From: Planctomycetota bacterium
GTDB lineage: Bacteria; Planctomycetota; UBA1135; UBA2386
Assembly: GCA_028281765.1 (NCBI GenBank)
Contig: JANQJF010000086.1
Span: 38,484 to 102,483 of the forward strand
DNA: 64,000 bases
Direction: 5' to 3'
Below are positions 39,543 to 47,660 of this stretch, piece by piece (position 1 is the first letter of the stretch; each line of letters opens with the position of its first letter). The translations under genes were made by a program, and so were the position numbers. The notes below the pieces were generated by a model, which worked only from the letters and a program-made list of their open reading frames with translations, was not told where the DNA came from and ran no database searches.

Positions 39543-39943
39543 CGCGAGCTCCGCGGCGCTACCGAAGTCGCGCCGGGAAACAGATCGGCGATCGGCGGAA
39601 ACCGCACGGTGTCGCCGAGCGGCTCGCCGTCGATGCGGCCGCGGCACGTAACCTGCAGCCGATGGCCGCTCGACAAGACGAGGAAGCGGTGGCCGCGTGA
39701 GTCGAATCGTTCGGTGGTCTCGGGAACGCTAGACAGCTCGAAGAGCGTGAGCCCGGGTCCGGACTCGGGTACGCGCACGGCGTGTTCGCCCTCGCCTCGG
39801 AAGCGATACGTCGCGATGACGTCGAACTCGCGACGCGGCGGGATCTCCGTGTCCGGCAGCACCGAGCACGCGGAGAGGAGCACGGAGATCGAAGCGATCC
39901 GGCAGGATCGTTCGAGTCGTGTGCGCGGTATGGTCTCTCGCAT
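39539..39943 (-). CDS. Putative lipoprotein of unknown function
   Basis: The 134-residue protein has a lipoprotein signal from the ATG at 39943: Arg-rich N-region, then RIASISVLLSACS with lipobox LSAC at about 23-26. The mature part is beta-rich with no recognised domain. An in-frame start at 40006 would place 21 extra residues before the signal and is less likely. Its ATG shares bases with the ATG of the divergent NHL gene (CATG, 39941-39944), so there is no space between the two start codons. Confidence 0.6.
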   Translation of the reverse strand: MRETIPRTRLERSCRIASISVLLSACSVLPDTEIPPRREFDVIATYRFRGEGEHAVRVPESGPGLTLFELSSVPETTERFDSRGHRFLVLSSGHRLQVTCRGRIDGEPLGDTVRFPPIADLFPGATSVAPRSSR

Positions 39944-40805
39944 GTTCGGAGGTATCGCCGTAGCCGGAAACCTACTCTGTGTGTCGTACACCGACGCGCG
40001 GGGCAAGATGTTTCTGGTCGACCTCGAGGATCGGCGCGTCGTTTCGCGCTGGGGCTTCGAAGGTCCGGACGGTGGCTACGCCGACGCCGGCGGCGTCGCG
40101 ATGGACTCGGCATACAACATCTTCGTCGCGGACACGGCGAACGACATGCTGCGGCGGTTCACGGCGTTCGGTCGCGAACTCGCGCGGATCGGAAATCCGA
40201 CGGATCGGGGGGCCGGATCTGCCGTGAGAGATCGCGCGGGCACCCTGGATCGCCCGACCGCCGTCGCGGTGCACGGTCAGAGCGCGTTCGTGACGTGCGG
40301 TGAGCGGAAGCTCGTGCGCGGCGTGCAGCGCGTCGATCTGAAGTCGGGGCGCATCCTCGACCGGCTGCGTTCTCTCGGCGACTCGGAGGGGCGCTTCGGC
40401 GCGCCGCGGGGGATCGCTGCGCACGCGCGTGGCGTGTTCGTCGCGGACACGCTGCACGGTGTGATCCAGCGGTTCCGGCTCGACGGCTCATTCGTCTGCG
40501 AGATTCCGACGGCCGCGCGGCACGACGAAGTCAGCCGCCCCGTGTCCGTCGTGCCGCTCCCGAAAGGCGAACTCCTCGTGGCGGATCAAGGCGACCGCAA
40601 CGGCCTGCGGCGCGTCGGTGGCGATGCGGCGCCCGCGACCATCGAGCCGGGCTACGACCTGGACGAACCGATCGATCTCGCCATCGACGAACGGGACCGG
40701 ATCTACGTCCTCGACCGCCACGGCGAGCGCGTCGTGCGGCTCGGGAAGGATCTCAGCTTGGATCGGCTGATCGTAGACCTCGCGGAAGTCGGCTTCGGAG
40801 ACTGA
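39942..40805 (+). CDS. NHL-repeat beta-propeller protein
   Basis: The 287-residue protein has NHL-type repeats: GGVAMDSAYNIFVADTANDMLRRF, GIAAHARGVFVADTLHGVIQRF and DLAIDERDRIYVLDRHGERVVRL, consistent with a six-bladed propeller. No export signal is evident, so it is probably cytoplasmic. The function is unknown; NHL propellers bind proteins or RNA. The ATG at 39942 was chosen; an ATG 12 nt upstream (39930) is equally in frame. The start overlaps the start of the divergent lipoprotein gene. A short gap leads to an SDR gene. Confidence 0.8.
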   Translation: MFGGIAVAGNLLCVSYTDARGKMFLVDLEDRRVVSRWGFEGPDGGYADAGGVAMDSAYNIFVADTANDMLRRFTAFGRELARIGNPTDRGAGSAVRDRAGTLDRPTAVAVHGQSAFVTCGERKLVRGVQRVDLKSGRILDRLRSLGDSEGRFGAPRGIAAHARGVFVADTLHGVIQRFRLDGSFVCEIPTAARHDEVSRPVSVVPLPKGELLVADQGDRNGLRRVGGDAAPATIEPGYDLDEPIDLAIDERDRIYVLDRHGERVVRLGKDLSLDRLIVDLAEVGFGD

Positions 40806-40830
40806 GCGCCAGGTCCTAAGATCGCGGGCC

Positions 40831-41529
40831 ATGCCCAGCGATTTCTCTCGCGTCGTCATCACCGGAGCGAACCGCGGACTCGGACTCGGTTTCGTGCAGC
40901 ACTACCTCGAGCAGGGGGCGCAGGTCGTTGCCACGGCGCGCCGCCCGGAGTCCGCGTCCGATCTTCAGGCTCTACGACAAGAGCACTCGTCGTCGCTGAC
41001 GATCGAGGCCTGCGACGTGGCGGATCCCGCATCGATCGAAGCTCTCGCCGCGGCGATCCCATGGGACGGCATCGACCTGCTGATCAACAACTCCGGCGTG
41101 TTCGGAGCGCCGTCGCCATCGCTGCTCGACGTCGAGTTCGACGTCCTTGAGGAGACGATGGCCATCAACGCCTACGGGCCGTTGCGGGTGACGCGGGCGC
41201 TGTGGCCGAGGCTCGTCGCCGGGAAGGCGACCCTCGCGTTCATGACGTCGCTGATGGGCTCGATCGAGGACGCGAGCGGGGGTCGTTACGAGTACCGCAT
41301 GAGCAAGTGCGCGCTGAACATGGGGGTGCACTGCCTCGCCAAGGAATGTCCGCCGGGCATGATCGCGTTCGTCATGCATCCCGGCTGGGTGCGCACCGAC
41401 ATGGGAGGCAGCGCGGCGCCGCTCTCGACCGAGGAGTCGGTCGGCGCGATGGTGCGCACGATCGGCTCCGTGACGCCGGAGCACGGCGGTCGATTCCTCG
41501 ACCGCGATGGTGCGAGTCTTCCCTGGTAG
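40831..41529 (+). CDS. Short-chain dehydrogenase/reductase
   Basis: The 232-residue SDR has the cofactor motif VVITGANRGLGLGF (about 8-21), the NNSG region (DLLINNSGVFG) and the catalytic YEYRMSKCALN with Tyr and Lys about four apart. It resembles the small C-factor/Csg-like oxidoreductases, but the substrate and cofactor preference cannot be told. It lies 25 nt after the NHL gene and is convergent with the PilT-type gene, 9 bp away. Confidence 0.9.
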   Translation: MPSDFSRVVITGANRGLGLGFVQHYLEQGAQVVATARRPESASDLQALRQEHSSSLTIEACDVADPASIEALAAAIPWDGIDLLINNSGVFGAPSPSLLDVEFDVLEETMAINAYGPLRVTRALWPRLVAGKATLAFMTSLMGSIEDASGGRYEYRMSKCALNMGVHCLAKECPPGMIAFVMHPGWVRTDMGGSAAPLSTEESVGAMVRTIGSVTPEHGGRFLDRDGASLPW

Positions 41530-41538
41530 CCGAAGGCG

Positions 41539-42795
41539 CTAGCGCTTGCCGAAACGGCCCTTCGGCTTGGCCTTCGGGACGCCCCCGCCGGACGCGGCGG
41601 CGCCTCCGCCGCCGCCGCGGGGCGCACCCATGCGGCTGCTCTCGGCCGGAGCGCTGCGCCCGGCGCCGCCGCTCGGTCGGCTGAGTCCGCCGCCGCCTGC
41701 GCCGGCCGGCGCGCCCGCGGCTTCCGCGGACTTCGAGCCGCGCGTCATGCGGGCGACATCGTCGGGGCGGTTCGCCTTCGAGAGCGCGTCGTCGAGGCTG
41801 ATCAGCCCTTGGTTGACCAGGTCTACGAGCTCCATCTCGAGCGTCGACATGCCGTGGCCCTTGCCGGTTTGCAGCAGGTTGAGCATCTGCGCGGTCTTGC
41901 CTTCTCGGATCAACGACTTGACTCCATCCGTGCCCACGAGGATCTCGCGCGCGGCGATGCGGCCGCCGCCGACCTTGGGCACGAGGCACTGCGAGATTAC
42001 GCCCTGCATCGTCGTCGCGAGCTGGACACGGATCTGCTGCTGCGCGTCCGGCGGGAACACGTCGATGATGCGGTCGACGGTCGAGATTGCGCTCGTCGTG
42101 TGCAGCGTGCCGAACACGAGGTGCCCGGTCTCCGCGGCGGTGATCGCCATCGAGATCGTCTCGAGGTCGCGCATTTCGCCGATGAGGATCACGTCCGGAT
42201 CCTGACGCAGCGCGCGTCGTAGCGCTTCGGAGAACGACGCGGTGTCCTGGCCGATCTGACGTTGCGTGACGAAGCAAGACTTGTCCGGGTGCACGAACTC
42301 CAGCGGGTCCTCCATCGTCAGAATGTGGCCCTGCTCGTTCTCGTTGATGTAGTCGATCATCGCGGCGAGCGTCGTCGACTTCCCGCTACCCGTCGGGCCG
42401 GTGACGACGACGAGGCCCCGCGGCTTCATCGCGAGGTCGAGGCAGATCTGCGGCAGTTCGAGCTGCTGCGCGCTCGGGATCGAGTCCGGAATCTGGCGGA
42501 TGACGACGCCGGAGGAGCCACGCTGCGTCAGTGCGTTGACGCGGAAGCGCGCGAGGTCCTCGACCGCATACGAGAAGTCGAGGTCACCGCACGATTCGTA
42601 GCGCTTGCGCTGCTCGTCGGTCATCATCTGGAACGCGAGCGACTTCGTCATCTCCGGCGTCAGGTCGCCGTATTCGTCCTGCTTCTGCACGTGGCCGTCG
42701 ATCCGAAAGCCTGGCGGAGATCCCGCCTTGAGGTGCATGTCGGACGCGTCCTTGCGGACCATCTCGTGCAAGAGTTCCAGGATTTCGAGGGACAC
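41539..42795 (-). CDS. PilT/PilU-type type IV pilus retraction ATPase with Gly-rich tail
   Basis: The 418-residue secretion ATPase has Walker A VVTGPTGSGKST (about 130-141), an Asp box (HILTMEDPLEFVH), Walker B DPDVILIGEMRD and the His box HLVFGTLHTTSA. PilT-type N-terminal features (DASDMHLKAGSPPGFRIDG) are present; PilT and PilU cannot be separated here. From about residue 345 there is a roughly 70-residue Gly/Ala/Ser/Arg-rich tail ending in KAKPKGRFGKR, absent from typical PilT (about 345-370 aa). AAGGAG precedes the GTG start. No other pilus gene is nearby. Confidence 0.93.
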   Translation of the reverse strand: MSLEILELLHEMVRKDASDMHLKAGSPPGFRIDGHVQKQDEYGDLTPEMTKSLAFQMMTDEQRKRYESCGDLDFSYAVEDLARFRVNALTQRGSSGVVIRQIPDSIPSAQQLELPQICLDLAMKPRGLVVVTGPTGSGKSTTLAAMIDYINENEQGHILTMEDPLEFVHPDKSCFVTQRQIGQDTASFSEALRRALRQDPDVILIGEMRDLETISMAITAAETGHLVFGTLHTTSAISTVDRIIDVFPPDAQQQIRVQLATTMQGVISQCLVPKVGGGRIAAREILVGTDGVKSLIREGKTAQMLNLLQTGKGHGMSTLEMELVDLVNQGLISLDDALSKANRPDDVARMTRGSKSAEAAGAPAGAGGGGLSRPSGGAGRSAPAESSRMGAPRGGGGGAAASGGGVPKAKPKGRFGKR

Positions 42796-42921
42796 GGCAG
42801 CTCTCCTTCGTCGCGTGTGTGTGTGGTTGCGCTACCGCCCGTTTTCGGGACGGCTTCGAACGCGACTTGAGAAGCGACGCGACGGCGAAGTCTCGATCTG
42901 AGACGTCGCTCGGGTTTCCGG

Positions 42922-43980
42922 TCAGCGATGCCCGTCCATCTCGCGCTTGTGCCGGCGGCGGTCTCGACGCTCTTGGTCGAAACAGCAGCAGCAGCAGTCG
43001 CACGAAGAGCAACAGCCGTCGACGCAGCATCCCCCGGACGACTCCCCGAAGCAGGACGCGCCTTCGCAGCACGCGCACGCGTCGCAGTCTCCGGCCTCGG
43101 CGCTGCGTCCGTGTGCGGCGAGCATCCGGTGCCCGACTCTGTGGCGCAGGGACGTCAGCAGGTGTTCGAGGATGCGCGTCGCGAACGCGGACAGCTCGAG
43201 CTCCGCGAGGGCGCGATCGCATCGAGACAGCGTGGATTCGAGCTGCTCGTGAATCGCCTGATGGGGCCCCGATGCCGCGAGCAGGTCTTCGGAGTCGCCG
43301 AAGACCCGTTGGATCGCGTTGAAGCGCCCGCGACGCTTGTCTTCGTCCAGGTCTTCGACCGCGTCCCACAGGTACACGAACGTGCCCAGTCCGCGGCCGA
43401 GAGCGCGCATGGATTCGACCGCATCGGCGCGATCGCAGATCTGCGCGCAACGGGCGAACGTCGCGCCGAGCAGGTCCGCGCTCGGTGCCGCGAGCTCGGC
43501 GAGGGTCGCGCCGACTTGGAGCTCCGCGCGCTGTTGCCGCCGTGGCAGCGAACGAAACACATCGGGCGACAGCCCGCACTCCGACAGCGTGCGCCAAGCG
43601 CGGCGTTCCCGCGAGCGCAGCAAGCGCAGCGTGAATCGCGCACGCAGACTGCGGTCGTCGTCGACGTCGTCGCGCAGCTTGGCACCGACCGCGGCGACGG
43701 TCGCGGCCGCGACGAAGCGCGCATGATCCGGTGCGATCGATGCGACGCCGACCTTCTTCACCGGCAGCGCGGTGCAGCTGCGACGTTCGAACGAACCGTC
43801 CCGTCGCTCCAAACCCGCGACGAGAACGGTCAGCACGGTCTCGTCGTAGTTCGTCAGCAGGGAGCACGCTCGCCCGCCGAATTCGCGCATCGCGTGGCAA
43901 GTGCCGCAGAAGTGCGCGCGGTACGAGGCGCGGTCCTCCTGAGTCAGCAGGCTGTCGTCGATCCGAAGGCTCCCGAACAT
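42922..43980 (-). CDS. DUF5685-like protein with cysteine-rich tail
   Basis: The 352-residue protein starts MFGSLRIDD and has an N-terminal FCGTCHAMREFGG motif, as expected for the DUF5685 family (MFG... then CGxC). The middle is helical with no known catalytic motif. The C-terminal segment (about 298-337) has 15 cysteines in about 40 residues, including a run of five, and then a charged end. This could bind several metal ions or form disulfides; the CGTCH is not enough to claim haem. ATG 43980 was preferred over 43995 by family start. The function is unknown. Confidence 0.6.
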   Translation of the reverse strand: MFGSLRIDDSLLTQEDRASYRAHFCGTCHAMREFGGRACSLLTNYDETVLTVLVAGLERRDGSFERRSCTALPVKKVGVASIAPDHARFVAAATVAAVGAKLRDDVDDDRSLRARFTLRLLRSRERRAWRTLSECGLSPDVFRSLPRRQQRAELQVGATLAELAAPSADLLGATFARCAQICDRADAVESMRALGRGLGTFVYLWDAVEDLDEDKRRGRFNAIQRVFGDSEDLLAASGPHQAIHEQLESTLSRCDRALAELELSAFATRILEHLLTSLRHRVGHRMLAAHGRSAEAGDCDACACCEGASCFGESSGGCCVDGCCSSCDCCCCCFDQERRDRRRHKREMDGHR

Positions 43981-44403
43981 TCTCGGGAAAAACATACGGT
44001 GCGCGATCGAACGTTTCGCCGTTGAGATCGGGCCGACCCGGAACGTCGTCGGAATTGGCACTTCCTGTGCTGGAATACCCGGCGAGGGTTCGGCGTCAGA
44101 GCCGGCATGTGCGACACGGCTCCCCACGCTTCGAACAAAGCCTCCTGCTTCTCGGCTCGCGCCGAGTCGCTCCGGCACGAGTTCGAGCGCGGTGTCCGCC
44201 GCAGTCGCAAGCCGCCGAACGAACGACCTGTCCCCCCTGGTCGTCGGTTCGCGGCGTCGCGGTTGCCGAACGCCGCCTGGTTGGTGGCGGCGTTCGCGCT
44301 GCTGACGGCCGTGACGACGTAGCGACGAAACGTCGTGCGTCGCCATGGGCGGATTCCGCGGTCGGGTTTTCCTGGTTTTCCCGGCCGCGGAATCAGCCTC
44401 CCC
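43981..44403. other. 423-bp intergenic region without a convincing gene
   Basis: The region lies between the start of the DUF5685-like gene and the stop of the DNRLRE gene, both leftward. Short frames on either strand have no family signature, start signal or sensible codon bias. The leftward promoter for the DUF5685-like gene is expected here but is not clear by eye. Near the right end is a hairpin (44352-44394). Confidence 0.5.
44352..44394 (-). terminator. Hairpin downstream of the DNRLRE gene
   Basis: GATTCCGCGG (44352-44361) and CCGCGGAATC (44385-44394) pair perfectly and are extended inside by CGGG/CCCG. The loop holds two GTTTTCC-like runs. It begins 9 nt after the stop of the leftward DNRLRE gene. 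There is no trailing U-tract, so termination is likely but not classical. Confidence 0.5.
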
Positions 44404-45489
44404 TTACGACCCGAAGTGGGTGAGGACGGCGTTGGTTGCGACGAGGGTCGGCACGAAGCCGGTGATCGCGAAGCCCTGCCAGTAGAGGTCGGCGCCGGCG
44501 ATCGCGGGCGTGTTCGGCACGAAGAGCGTCAGGCCGAGATTCGCATCGGTCGGCTCGGTGTGCACGATCGACTGTAGCGCGATCGAGCACGACAGCGTTG
44601 CGGGTAGGGTGAGCGGAGGCAGCTGCGCGCCGGTCGCCAGGAACAGCGTTGTCGACGACAGCGGCGAGCTGGTGGTCGTGAACTGCAGTCGGAACGACAT
44701 GTTCACGCTGGGCTGTCCGTTGCCGACGTTCGGATCGAGGCCGAGGCTCGGCGGGGGGCCGAATGGATCGCACGCGTCGCCGAACGGGAGCCAGTAGGCG
44801 CGTGTCGTGTCGTAGGTGACCCGTAGCACTGGCTGGTTCGACGCGTCTTCCCGGGTCGCGAGTGCCTTCGCGGTCGACGGCCCGAGGGACCCATCACCGA
44901 TCAGCATCCAGCCGAAGTTCTGCGATGGGAACGCGAGCCAAGACTGGACGTCCGCGACGAGGCCGGGTGTCGACGAGAACGTGTAGCTGCCGACGCCACC
45001 GATCGGTTGCGCCGCGGACACCTGCGGATCGAAGTCGCCGCCCGGAGTCTGCCACTGCTCGCCCTGGTCGAAGATGCGGAAGAACCAGTTTGCGTCGGGT
45101 CCGGCCGAGGGCGCACCGCCGCCCTGCCCCGAGGCGGCGAACGAAGGGCCTTCACCCCAGTCCGCGCTCACGCGGTGGATCGACACCGTGTTCGATACGC
45201 CGTTGCCCTGCACGCATTCGACGTCGAGCTCGGCCACGAGGATCGCGGCGCCCGGCGGGATGACGCTCGCGACGTCGAACCGGGTGAGCGCCCGGATCGC
45301 GATGTTCTGCCCGGTCCGGCCGGCGAACATTCTCGTGCCGGCGCCGTTGCTGCAGCAATCGAGGGTGCCCACGTCCCAAATCGCGTTGTCGCGCGATGGG
45401 TTGATCGTGACGGTGACGGTGGTCTGAGCGAGTGCGATCGAGGGCGCCGCGAGTGCGGCCGTGAGCAGTGCGGTGGGCTTGGCGAGCAT
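44404..45489 (-). CDS. Secreted DNRLRE-domain protein
   Basis: The 361-residue protein has a signal peptide (LLTAALAAPSIALAQ) and a DNRLRE-type beta domain. SRDNAIWD is near the N-terminus, IAIRALTRFDVASVIPPGA and VSIHRVSADWGEG follow, and the domain ends with QPVLRVTY (about 235). Cys pairs (DCCSN) suggest disulfides. The C-terminal about 120 residues are a module like that of the VCBS and other secreted proteins here. Such domains are probably carbohydrate- or cell-wall-associated. The ATG at 45489 starts the signal; an in-frame ATG 30 nt upstream is possible. Confidence 0.75.
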   Translation of the reverse strand: MLAKPTALLTAALAAPSIALAQTTVTVTINPSRDNAIWDVGTLDCCSNGAGTRMFAGRTGQNIAIRALTRFDVASVIPPGAAILVAELDVECVQGNGVSNTVSIHRVSADWGEGPSFAASGQGGGAPSAGPDANWFFRIFDQGEQWQTPGGDFDPQVSAAQPIGGVGSYTFSSTPGLVADVQSWLAFPSQNFGWMLIGDGSLGPSTAKALATREDASNQPVLRVTYDTTRAYWLPFGDACDPFGPPPSLGLDPNVGNGQPSVNMSFRLQFTTTSSPLSSTTLFLATGAQLPPLTLPATLSCSIALQSIVHTEPTDANLGLTLFVPNTPAIAGADLYWQGFAITGFVPTLVATNAVLTHFGS

Positions 45490-45568
45490 CGTTGGGAATG
45501 GCGTCGAAGGGACCACCAAGTCTATTCGACGATGTTCGGCGTGGGGGTACGAGGTCGTGCGGCCGATG

Positions 45569-46744
45569 CTATGGCTGCTTGCGTCGCTCGTCGGCCTTCG
45601 CTTCGGACCGCGCGACGTGGTTCAGCATCGCGACGCACGCCGCGTCGCACGCGGCCGCGGCGGCGTCGCCACCCTGGTTGCACGTCGCGAGGAGCGCCAT
45701 GCCCTTTTTCGGTGCGAGCCAGCAGACGCAGAACCACATCGTGTTCGAGCCGTTGTGGACGAGGACGCGACCGTCGGCCCAGCCGCGCGATCCGATCGAC
45801 CAACCGAGTGCATAGTCGGTGCGCTCGGCCGGCTCGTGAAGCGCGCGCAGAGTCTCCGCCTTCAAGAACGGCTTGCCGTTCGCTGCAGGGACCCCTTGTC
45901 CAGCGGGGTTTCGGCCTTCGGCAGACTCCTGCAGATGAACGATCAGAAAGCGCGCCCAGTCCTGCAGCGTCGCGTGGACGGTGCCAGCCGGTCCGAGAGC
46001 GGGAGGGTTGTCGGCCTTCCGGCCTGGTGCGATGGGGGAGCCGTCGGCGCCGTGCGCCCACGGTTGCACGATGCCCTTCGCGCCGACTCCAGGCGGACCG
46101 AACCCCGCGCTCTTCATGCCGAGCGGCCGGAAGCAGTGCTTCCGCATCGCGTCCTCCCAGCTCGTCTTCGTCGCGCGCTCGACGATCGCGCCCGCGATCA
46201 TGTAGCCGGTATTCGAGTACTGCGTCTTGCCGAGCGGCTCGAACGCCGGGCGCAGCGGCAGGACCTCCTCGGCGATCATCGTCCGCGCCGTCGTGATCTT
46301 GCCGTCGTACGCCCGGAGTCGCTGCCACAGGTCGCCGACCATCGGGTTCGCCATCAGGCCGGACCGATGCGTCAGAAGGTCTCGCAGCACGACGTCCTCG
46401 AGATCCTCGTGCACGTTGATCTTCGGGAATGCCTTGGTCAGCGGGGTATCCCACTTCAGCTTCTTTCGCTCGACGAGCCGCGCGATCAGCGTCGCGGTCA
46501 TGGCCTTCGTGCACGAGCCGAGATGCCAGAGATCATCGGTCGTGACCTTCGCGTCGTCGCCGCGCTTGCGCACGCCCGCGACCCCGACTCCGGCGAGCTC
46601 GAGGTCTCGGATGAGGGCGCATCCGACCGCGGGCACGTCGTGCTTCGTGGGCAGGTCGCGCACGCACGCGGTTAGGTCTTCCTGTGCGGCGAGTCCGTGA
46701 GACAGGACGACGGCCAAGATCCAGGTGGCGCGGCCGGTGTTCAT
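45569..46744 (-). CDS. Serine beta-lactamase/class C penicillin-binding-like hydrolase
   Basis: The 391-residue protein has a signal peptide (ILAVVLSHGLAAQ) and the beta-lactamase (AmpC/EstB) fold signatures. These are the SxxK active-site motif in HLGSCTKAMTA (about 75-85), YSN in KTQYSNTGYMI and an HNG triad-type motif, VLVHNGSNTMW. Families of this kind include esterases and D-peptidases more often than true beta-lactamases, so resistance is not implied. The ATG at 46744 begins the signal peptide. The gene is separate from the DNRLRE gene by 79 bp. Confidence 0.85.
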   Translation of the reverse strand: MNTGRATWILAVVLSHGLAAQEDLTACVRDLPTKHDVPAVGCALIRDLELAGVGVAGVRKRGDDAKVTTDDLWHLGSCTKAMTATLIARLVERKKLKWDTPLTKAFPKINVHEDLEDVVLRDLLTHRSGLMANPMVGDLWQRLRAYDGKITTARTMIAEEVLPLRPAFEPLGKTQYSNTGYMIAGAIVERATKTSWEDAMRKHCFRPLGMKSAGFGPPGVGAKGIVQPWAHGADGSPIAPGRKADNPPALGPAGTVHATLQDWARFLIVHLQESAEGRNPAGQGVPAANGKPFLKAETLRALHEPAERTDYALGWSIGSRGWADGRVLVHNGSNTMWFCVCWLAPKKGMALLATCNQGGDAAAAACDAACVAMLNHVARSEAKADERRKQP

Positions 46745-46783
46745 ACTCGTCAGCGTAGCGGTGTCCCGCGCGTGTAGGTCGTG

Positions 46784-46875
46784 CAAGTCCGGTCCCCGCT
46801 ACCACAACGCAACAGGGCCCGCGGCGCGTTCCGCGCTGCGGGCCCTGTGCGTTGTGGTAGCGGGGACTGGACTTG
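46784..46875. repeat. Long palindrome reaching into the 3' end of tRNA-Met
   Basis: The arms 46784-46828 and 46832-46875 pair over about 44 bp with two mismatches and one bulge, around a 3-bp centre. The inner part (AGGGCCCGC/GCGGGCCCT) is a strong terminator-like hairpin for the leftward tRNA. The outer part is an inverted copy of the tRNA T-arm and acceptor (CAAGTCC-GGTCCCCGCTA). No U-tract follows. Confidence 0.8.
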
Positions 46876-46931
46876 AACCAGCGACCTAAGGCTTATGAAG
46901 CCTTCGCTCTAACCGACTGAGCTACCCCGCC
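46858..46931 (-). tRNA. tRNA-Met (anticodon CAT)
   Basis: The 74-nt cloverleaf on the minus strand has acceptor GGCGGGG paired to CCCCGCT (terminal G-T), D-arm GCTCAGTCGGTTAGAGC, anticodon stem AAGGC/GCCTT with loop TTCATAA, and T-arm GCTGG-TTCAAGT-CCAGT. The D-arm and G1 resemble elongator tRNA-Met; a CAT anticodon modified to read Ile AUA cannot be excluded. CCA is not encoded. Confidence 0.92.
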
Positions 46932-46984
46932 ATGGGGGGCGGCGGATTCCAGCAGAACGGTCCAGCGAGCGCAAGCTTTTCAGC

Positions 46985-47200
46985 TCACGCCATCGCGTAC
47001 TCGCAATGAGATTCGATCCGCGTGAGGTAGTCCGTGATGGCGACGCGGAGGTCGAACTCGAGATGAGCGAGCTCGGGATCGAGGCCGGCGGCCATCCGTT
47101 GGATCGTCTCGGCGATGACGTGGTCGACGCGGCTTTGGCACTCGATCGCGGCGTCGAGGACGCGCTCGATCGCGTCGGAGCGAAGAATCATGGTTTCCAT
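46985..47200 (-). CDS. Small helical protein of unknown function
   Basis: The 71-residue protein starts METMILRSDAIERVL at 47200; AGAGGA lies about 11 nt before the ATG. The sequence is a pair of amphipathic helices rich in Ala, Glu and Ile (AIECQSRVDHVIAETIQRM), with two Cys and no transmembrane segment. No family is recognised. It ends just upstream of tRNA-Met on the same strand. The codon pattern supports a gene, but a longer frame at the same stop exists and the gene is unproven. Confidence 0.5.
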   Translation of the reverse strand: METMILRSDAIERVLDAAIECQSRVDHVIAETIQRMAAGLDPELAHLEFDLRVAITDYLTRIESHCEYAMA

Positions 47201-47660
47201 CGGTGGTGGTTCCTCTCGGTGTGGGCTGCGGCCCCGTTGGTGGCGTCGGCGGCGCGGGTTGCGTCCGCCGCTACCCAGCTTTCGACGGCTTCTGCGGCCC
47301 ACCGAATACCCAAACCGAGAACCTTCGAACTTGAAGGGTCTCGCGGTGAGACACGCAAGCCATTGTCTCCGAGCGCTTTGAGTGTGCGGCAGAACGCCCC
47401 GATCGGAGGTTTGCGTTACTTTTTTGGTTTGCGGGGTAGTTCGGGTGCTGTCGGGATGCATGGCCCGGCAGCACGAGACGAGGTTGGTTCCTCGGCTGAA
47501 CATCTACCGTCCTCTCCTCCTTCCTCCTGACGGTCCTTCCGTGAGAGTTTTGTTCAGCCGGGGAGCCGTTTCTCTGTACGGGCCGAAGGACGCCGCGCGG
47601 CAACGCGCGCCCCGCCCGCCTCGCTTGACAGCCCCGACCCACCGTCGTAGGTGGAGGTTC
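47201..47660. other. 460-bp divergent intergenic region with two inverted repeats
   Basis: The region separates the leftward small gene from the rightward lipoprotein gene. It holds GAGAACCTTC/GAAGGGTCTC (47317-47342, 9 of 10 pairs) and CCTCGGCTGAAC/GTTCAGCCGGGG (47488-47499 with 47554-47565, 11 of 12). A T-rich stretch (TTACTTTTTTGG) lies near 47420. No convincing gene is seen; the inverted repeats may be regulatory. Confidence 0.45.

Noticed and set aside
37764..39929. A very long + frame upstream of the NHL gene
   Set aside because: It runs antisense through the galT-side lipoprotein and the amidohydrolase genes, which have clear motifs. Only the part from about 39930 has NHL repeats.
43885..43930. 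CGTCH motif in the DUF5685-like protein as a haem site
   Set aside because: There is no signal peptide or cytochrome fold; in this family the region is a CxxC-type pair, so the extra His is probably chance.
44107..44322. 71-codon + frame as a small gene
   Set aside because: Its composition is a shadow of the high-G+C region, it has no ribosome-binding site, and there is no family match by eye.
45569..46744. Reading the class C beta-lactamase-like protein as an antibiotic-resistance gene
   Set aside because: The SxxK/YSN family is mostly esterases and peptidases; nothing in the sequence or context points to resistance.
46784..46931. tRNA-Met palindrome as an integrase attachment site
   Set aside because: No integrase, no direct repeat and no phage or island genes are present; the inverted arrangement does not match att duplication.
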